DNA from: Kribbella qitaiheensis
Lineage (GTDB): Bacteria > Actinomycetota > Actinomycetes > Propionibacteriales > Kribbellaceae
Direction: 5' to 3'
Assembly: GCF_014217565.1 (NCBI RefSeq)
Contig: NZ_CP043661.1
Location: 3,596,001-3,660,000, forward strand
DNA length: 64,000 nt
Shown here: one piece after another, positions 58,519 through 64,000 of the stretch
How positions within the stretch are numbered: the first letter of the stretch is position 1
How the letters are laid out: every line of letters starts with the position of its first letter
Position numbers and translations under genes: made by a program
Notes under the pieces: generated by a model
Seen by the model: the letters and a program-made list of their open reading frames with translations, nothing else
Told to the model about the DNA's origin: nothing
The model's database searches: none

Positions 58519-61440
58519 ATGCCGCTGCGCGATCTTCCCACCGAATCGACGGCTGCGGCGGCCTTGCTCCGGACCGAAGAGGTTCGGCTTCGAAGGACCT
58601 TACGGCGTACTCCATGGCACGGTGCGGCCCTCGCGTGTCTCGCTGTCGGGGCTGCTCTGTCGGTGCTGGTTCCTGGCCCAGCAGGCACAGACTGTTACCT
58701 CTGGCGGGCGACCACGCAGCCGGTCGACGGTCGCGGCGCCGCGCTCGCTCTACCCGTCGCGATGATCGTGCTCCTACTCGCGGATCGCCTTACCGCGGAC
58801 AACTTCCGCCACCGCCAGCAGGTCCGCGGCTGGGGTGCCGTGGGACTTGCGGTCATCACCGCGACCGCCTGGATCGGCTTGGCCGGGCAAGGGCGGGCAG
58901 GCTGCTCCACCTCACCGACTGTGATCGGCATAGTCGCCTGCGGAACCCTCGCCGCGGCGGTCGCCGCCTACTGGGCGATCCGTACGCAAGTACGGGATCC
59001 AGTACTCGCGGAGGCCGCCGAAGACGCTTCCGACGAGCCTCTCAATCAGTCCGAATTGCGGGCAATCTTTCTCAGATTGACCTCGCTGGCCGATGTTCCG
59101 GCCCGATCCGCGCTGGTTCCGATCGTCGCCGGAACTCTCGCCGCACTGCTGCTGCTCTCGACCGCGCTCCCCTGGCGCGAGCTGATCGACCCAGTGTCGA
59201 TAGGCCCCGCAGGCGCTGAGGCCGGGCTGGCTCGCGCCCAGCTCTGGGACCTGCCGTACGCATCCAGCTGGGCCCTAGCCATCGCCGGCACCGCTGTCGC
59301 CACGCTTGCGGCCGCCATAGTCACGTTGGTCCGCGCCAAGCCCACCTTGCTCGTACTACGAACAGCTGCGGTCGCCACCGGCTCTCTCGCCGTCACGGGT
59401 GTTCTCACCGCCCTTCTGCGCCTCCCCGCGAGGCTTCCCGACGGAGTCGGCTATCGCCCAGGTCTAGGAGCCTGGCTGGCCCTGGCGCTCGGCGTGCTCC
59501 TGCTCGCAGTCGGCCTGACCACCACAGTTCTCTCTGTACGTCGTCGGTCGCGCGGCTGGGCCTTGCGCCTTGGTGCTGTGGTCCTAGCCGGGCTGGTCGC
59601 GGTTGGAGCAGGAGTGGTCGCACCGGCCGCGGCAGCACCGCAGTACAGGCCGCAGGTCGTTGTAGGGGTGCCACACCAGCTCCTGGATCTGCACGGCGGC
59701 CAACTGGTCGACAGGCTGGGGATGCGGGTCGCCATCGGTACTTCGGATCCCCTCGACTCCATCGCCGGCACTCTGGACGGTAAGCCGGGCGAGTGGCTGC
59801 TGGGCCGGACCGGCTCCGAGGGATCGACTGTCTTCGAGTACCGCGACGGCTTCGCGCTGCCGAGAGTCTCGTTGAGCCACGGAGTCACGCCACCGGCGCT
59901 GCTGGGAGTTACTGACAACAAGCTGGTGATCCTGGCCGGCGGCGCTGCCGACAAACACTGGGCGATCCTGGCCATTCCGCTGAACCTCGTCGCGGCGGAC
60001 GTCAGCCTCAGCCACACGAACCCCGACGGCACGCTGTACGTCACTCCTGGCATCGACACCTACGCGACCGGACGCGGTCCGGCACTCACCCATCGGAACG
60101 CGGATCGCTCGATCGTCATCTGGGGGTCCACCTCCTGCTGGCAGATCCCCGCGAACCAGCTGCGGACCGGGATGGACCTCAAGCAGTTCCTGGTCGCGCC
60201 TGGCCCCGGCGCTCCGGGCAACAGCGTCTCCACCGGCCCGGACGGCACGACGGCTTGGCGGACCGGCCAGACCGGGCTGGCTCTGCTCCGGCCTGGCGGT
60301 AAACCGCAGCAGGTGACCGGAGTTGCTCCTGCTGGGTGTCTGCCGAGTTCCGACGCGGCCAGCTCGTCTTTGACCGTCGAGGCCTTTGCTGTCGATGTGC
60401 GGGGCAATCTGTGGCTTGGCGGCAGCTCGCCTACCGCCGTGCTCACTCCGGACGGGTTGCTGCGCCAACTGCCAGGCGCTGTGAGCCAGGTGGACAGCAT
60501 GGAGGCCAGGCCGGACGGGTCGGTGCTGCTGGGGGTGTCACCCGGCGGTGGGGACCAGGTCCTCGAGATCACCGATGCGGCCGCCTCTGCTTCGTCGTAC
60601 CCGGTGCTGGGTGAACCCGAGCCACGGTGTGATCGCAGGAAGGTTGCGAGCGGCAGTACGCCGTACAGGGCGACGCTGATGCCTGCAGTACCAGTTGTCG
60701 CTCCGCCGGTGACGGCAGAAGGCGTTGTAGGTAAGGCGACTTCAGGGACCTCTACGCAGCTGGCGCTGGATTCGCGGGGACGGCTGGTGCGACTCGCAGT
60801 ACCGAACGCCGCCCACGTGTGGGCTCCGGATGGGCAAGGTGGTGTCTGGTGGACCGTGTCGGGTCAGGGGGAACCCACGACCGAAGTGGCCGTCCATCTG
60901 ACTGCCGGGAGAGCCACCGTGCTGCGAGATCCGAAGGAGGCCGCGCCCAACCAGCGCGGTGAATTCGCAGCCGCTGCCGGCGATCGGCTGGTGACGGCGA
61001 TCGGCACCAACCTTTACAACTTCTACGGACCGGGACGCCAGGTGAGCCGGGTCAAGGTCAGCGGCACGCTACGGCAGAACGGCCTCGTCCAGCTCAGCTC
61101 GGGCGAGGTCGCGATGGTGATCGACGAGCAACTGCTGCTCACCAACGGCTCCGGCAAGACCACCAAGCTGTTCGGCGGCGATGCGACCGGCTGGCCGGTG
61201 GCGTCCGCCACCACACCTGACAAGTGGACCACCGACGGCAATTGGTTCACCGGACCGGACGGCAAGATCTGGGGGTACGACGGCAGCAAGCTGACCCGCG
61301 TGGACGGCCCAGGACGCGTCACGGTCGTCGCCGGCCCGGCGCAGGGCGTCCCCCAGGCAGCCGACGAGGTCACCGTGATCAACAACCACCTGTACTTCGA
61401 ACTCGGCAACGACATCGTCAACCTGGAGCCCCTCCGATGA
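58519..61440 (+). CDS. large membrane protein with extracytoplasmic beta-propeller-like domain
   Basis: 973 residues. The first ~375 hold eight or so hydrophobic spans (for example PVAMIVLLLADRLTAD, ALVPIVAGTLAALLLLSTAL, LGAWLALALGVLLLAVGLTT) ending AGLVAVGAGVVAPAAAAPQY. The remaining ~600 residues, outside the membrane, contain repeated NHL/PQQ-like blades: GVTDNKLVILAGGAADKHWA, TVEAFAVDVRGNLWLGGSSP, TQLALDSRGRLVRLAVPNAA and DGKIWGYDGSKLTRV. No named family recognised. It is divergent from scy by 88 bases and overlaps the next start as ATGA, so it forms an operon with the following membrane protein. Confidence 0.78.
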   Translation: MPLRDLPTESTAAAALLRTEEVRLRRTLRRTPWHGAALACLAVGAALSVLVPGPAGTDCYLWRATTQPVDGRGAALALPVAMIVLLLADRLTADNFRHRQQVRGWGAVGLAVITATAWIGLAGQGRAGCSTSPTVIGIVACGTLAAAVAAYWAIRTQVRDPVLAEAAEDASDEPLNQSELRAIFLRLTSLADVPARSALVPIVAGTLAALLLLSTALPWRELIDPVSIGPAGAEAGLARAQLWDLPYASSWALAIAGTAVATLAAAIVTLVRAKPTLLVLRTAAVATGSLAVTGVLTALLRLPARLPDGVGYRPGLGAWLALALGVLLLAVGLTTTVLSVRRRSRGWALRLGAVVLAGLVAVGAGVVAPAAAAPQYRPQVVVGVPHQLLDLHGGQLVDRLGMRVAIGTSDPLDSIAGTLDGKPGEWLLGRTGSEGSTVFEYRDGFALPRVSLSHGVTPPALLGVTDNKLVILAGGAADKHWAILAIPLNLVAADVSLSHTNPDGTLYVTPGIDTYATGRGPALTHRNADRSIVIWGSTSCWQIPANQLRTGMDLKQFLVAPGPGAPGNSVSTGPDGTTAWRTGQTGLALLRPGGKPQQVTGVAPAGCLPSSDAASSSLTVEAFAVDVRGNLWLGGSSPTAVLTPDGLLRQLPGAVSQVDSMEARPDGSVLLGVSPGGGDQVLEITDAAASASSYPVLGEPEPRCDRRKVASGSTPYRATLMPAVPVVAPPVTAEGVVGKATSGTSTQLALDSRGRLVRLAVPNAAHVWAPDGQGGVWWTVSGQGEPTTEVAVHLTAGRATVLRDPKEAAPNQRGEFAAAAGDRLVTAIGTNLYNFYGPGRQVSRVKVSGTLRQNGLVQLSSGEVAMVIDEQLLLTNGSGKTTKLFGGDATGWPVASATTPDKWTTDGNWFTGPDGKIWGYDGSKLTRVDGPGRVTVVAGPAQGVPQAADEVTVINNHLYFELGNDIVNLEPLR

Positions 61441-61583
61441 GCGAACAGACCTGTCGCTCCGAGCTGGAGCCCGCGACGAGCGAACCACCCCGTCCCTTCG
61501 AGCTGGAGCCCCCGCGACGAGCGAACCACCCCGTCGCCTCGAGCTGGAGCCATTGTGATGAGTGAGCCGACCCGTCGAGCCGG
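61423..61583 (+). repeat. 39-41 bp tandem repeat (4 copies) spanning a gene start
   Basis: Units beginning CTGGAGCC start at 61423, 61464, 61503 and 61544. Each carries an ATGAGCGA-like stretch followed by a C-rich CCCGTC: ATG in copies 1 (61437) and 4 (61558), ACG in copies 2 and 3. The last copy is the true start of the next gene, so its ribosome site and first codons have been amplified upstream. Confidence 0.75.
61437..61565 (+). CDS. 42-codon ORF inside the start-site repeat
   Basis: ATG 61437 overlaps the stop of the 973-residue protein (ATGA) and opens MSEQTCRSELEPATSEPPRP, ending at TGA 61565, which overlaps the next ATG by 8 bases in another frame. The sequence is repeat-derived (two ELEP repeats). 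It may serve only to pass ribosomes on to the following gene; a stable product is doubtful. Confidence 0.35.
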   Translation: MSEQTCRSELEPATSEPPRPFELEPPRRANHPVASSWSHCDE

Positions 61584-62130
61584 CTGGGCGCTGGCGGCGG
61601 AGGGGACGCCGGAGCGCGAGCTGGCGCCGGACGAGGAGCTCGCGCGGCGGCTTGACCTCGCCGAGCAGGCCCTTGGGACCAGGCAGCATCGCTGGTTCGC
61701 GCGAGCCACCTTGCTGGCGGCGCTGGCGACCGGGATCACGCTGCTGCTGCCGTGGACGTTCAGCCGGCGGCTGGGCGAATCGGTCTGGCAGCTCGGCGTC
61801 GAGGTCCAGCCGTCGCTCCTGCTGACCTGGCTCGCCGGGCTGATCGCCTCGATCCTGGCGCTGACCCTGCGGCCGGGGCACGCCGCTCAGGCCTGTACCG
61901 CGATCACCGGGGTCATCGCCCTGATCCACGTCGCCGGCAGCTGGCAGGCCACCGCCCAGGACTCCCTCAGCGACACCTGGCCAGGCCCTGGTCCCGCCTT
62001 CGCCATCGTCGCCGGCCTCAGCTGGATCCTCTGCGTCTCGGCCCAGCTGATCGCCGACCACCCCCACCCCAGCACCCCCACCGACGAGTCCCTCCAGACC
62101 GCGATCAGCCGCCTCCGCCACACCCGCTGA
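61558..62130 (+). CDS. four-helix membrane protein of unknown function
   Basis: 190 residues from ATG 61558. A cytoplasmic charged start (RELAPDEELARRLDLAEQAL) precedes spans at ~50-68 (ATLLAALATGITLLLPWTFS), ~85-105 (LLLTWLAGLIASILALTLRP), ~110-128 (ACTAITGVIALIHVAGSWQA) and ~145-165 (AFAIVAGLSWILCVSAQLIA). No family recognised. It follows the propeller protein by way of the repeat-borne overlapping ORF, so it is probably its partner. Downstream are a 62-65 bp repeat and a strong terminator. Confidence 0.72.
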   Translation: MSEPTRRAGWALAAEGTPERELAPDEELARRLDLAEQALGTRQHRWFARATLLAALATGITLLLPWTFSRRLGESVWQLGVEVQPSLLLTWLAGLIASILALTLRPGHAAQACTAITGVIALIHVAGSWQATAQDSLSDTWPGPGPAFAIVAGLSWILCVSAQLIADHPHPSTPTDESLQTAISRLRHTR

Positions 62131-62257
62131 CCCGCCCCGGCCGGCTCGGGACCGAGGCCGACCGAGCGGCGAGCCCACCGCGCACCTGCTCACCCGCCCC
62201 GGCCCGCTCGCGACCCGAGGCCGACCTGAGCGGCGAGCCCAACGCGCACCTGCTGAC
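62131..62257. repeat. 62-65 bp direct repeat, two copies
   Basis: CCCGCCCCGGCCGGCTCG (62131) recurs as CCCGCCCCGGCCCGCTCG (62193), and the matches continue through GAGCGGCGAGCCCA and CGCGCACCTGCT to 62257 with small indels. It fills the non-coding space between the membrane protein and the clpC terminator. Confidence 0.65.
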
Positions 62258-62286
62258 AGCGAGCCCGGCGTGCTTTGGACAGCGAA

Positions 62287-62318
62287 GAGCCCCGCGGACC
62301 CTGGGGTCCGCGGGGCTC
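62287..62318. terminator. 14-bp perfect hairpin after clpC
   Basis: GAGCCCCGCGGACC, a CTGG loop and the exact complement GGTCCGCGGGGCTC. It lies 22 bases beyond the clpC stop on the minus strand and can also end the convergent membrane protein transcript. Confidence 0.85.
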
Positions 62319-62340
62319 CTGGCTGACCAATTCGTCGCTG

Positions 62341-64000
<1,660 letters not shown>

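Noticed and set aside
62131..62257. Small protein gene between the membrane protein and clpC
   Set aside because: The stretch is two copies of a GC-rich repeat with no start context; it is better explained as duplicated non-coding DNA.

Overview
The window is high-GC chromosomal DNA from an actinobacterium. The case rests on FilP/Scy-like coiled-coil proteins, DisA next to RadA, the tiny basic ribosomal protein bS22, AfsR-type regulators, a WS/DGAT enzyme and many start codons that lie 6-8 bases after a TANNNT -10 box (leaderless transcripts). Gene content and codon habits look most like Kribbella or a relative in the Propionibacteriales; the genus is an inference. No rRNA, tRNA, CRISPR array, phage or insertion sequence was recognised.

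Layout. 1-1905: acyltransferase, SDR epimerase and bS22, the end of an actinobacterial housekeeping cluster. 2122-11117: mixed genes (GNAT, SARP regulator, hydrolase, WYL regulator, AIM24, Nudix, amidohydrolase/MarR) with a structured gene-free stretch at 7778-8721. 11295-18729: HTH protein, AcuC, a PPOX protein behind a MerR-type promoter, trpS behind a Trp leader-peptide attenuator, a nuclease, HxlR/PPOX pair, a second infA with a uORF and hairpins, a PH-domain protein and proC. 18851-31791: secreted protein, STAND regulator plus a decayed paralogue, proline dehydrogenase, DUF695-like protein, ABC exporter/TetR/sugar isomerase operon, Ppx/GppA, Cys-rich protein and an epimerase. 31844-42439: repeats, VOC/peptidase E pair, WS/DGAT, GH20 hexosaminidase, a PLP enzyme/MFS/MocR cluster, MFS, GNAT, methyltransferase. 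42561-47449: a four-gene, overlap-coupled ABC-import operon with an ATPase that has lost every catalytic motif. 47495-64000: radA, KAS III, disA, PadR/MFS exporter, membrane protein, mutY, filP-like, scy-like, a large membrane-propeller protein and clpC running off the end.

Two window-wide patterns stand out. First, ppx, TIM-barrel isomerase, proC, HTH protein, bS22, epimerase and acyltransferase lie on one strand in the order in which their counterparts are packed together in Mycobacterium tuberculosis (Rv0496-Rv0502), but here they are spread over 30 kb with unrelated genes between them. Second, seven genes, including the normally indispensable clpC, carry a frameshift, and in every case the extra base or bases sit in a GGCC-containing G/C run. 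This points to a systematic sequence error (possibly at a modified motif) rather than to gene decay; proteins at those loci should be read across the shift.

The most unusual system is the 42561-47449 operon: pseudo-ATPase, Tat/lipoprotein solute-binding protein, a permease with both membrane halves fused in one chain, and a membrane-anchored TPR protein. Each gene overlaps the next by 1-14 bases. Since no working ATPase is encoded, import would need a shared ATPase of the MsiK kind, with the pseudo-ATPase as a structural or regulatory subunit; that role is an inference.
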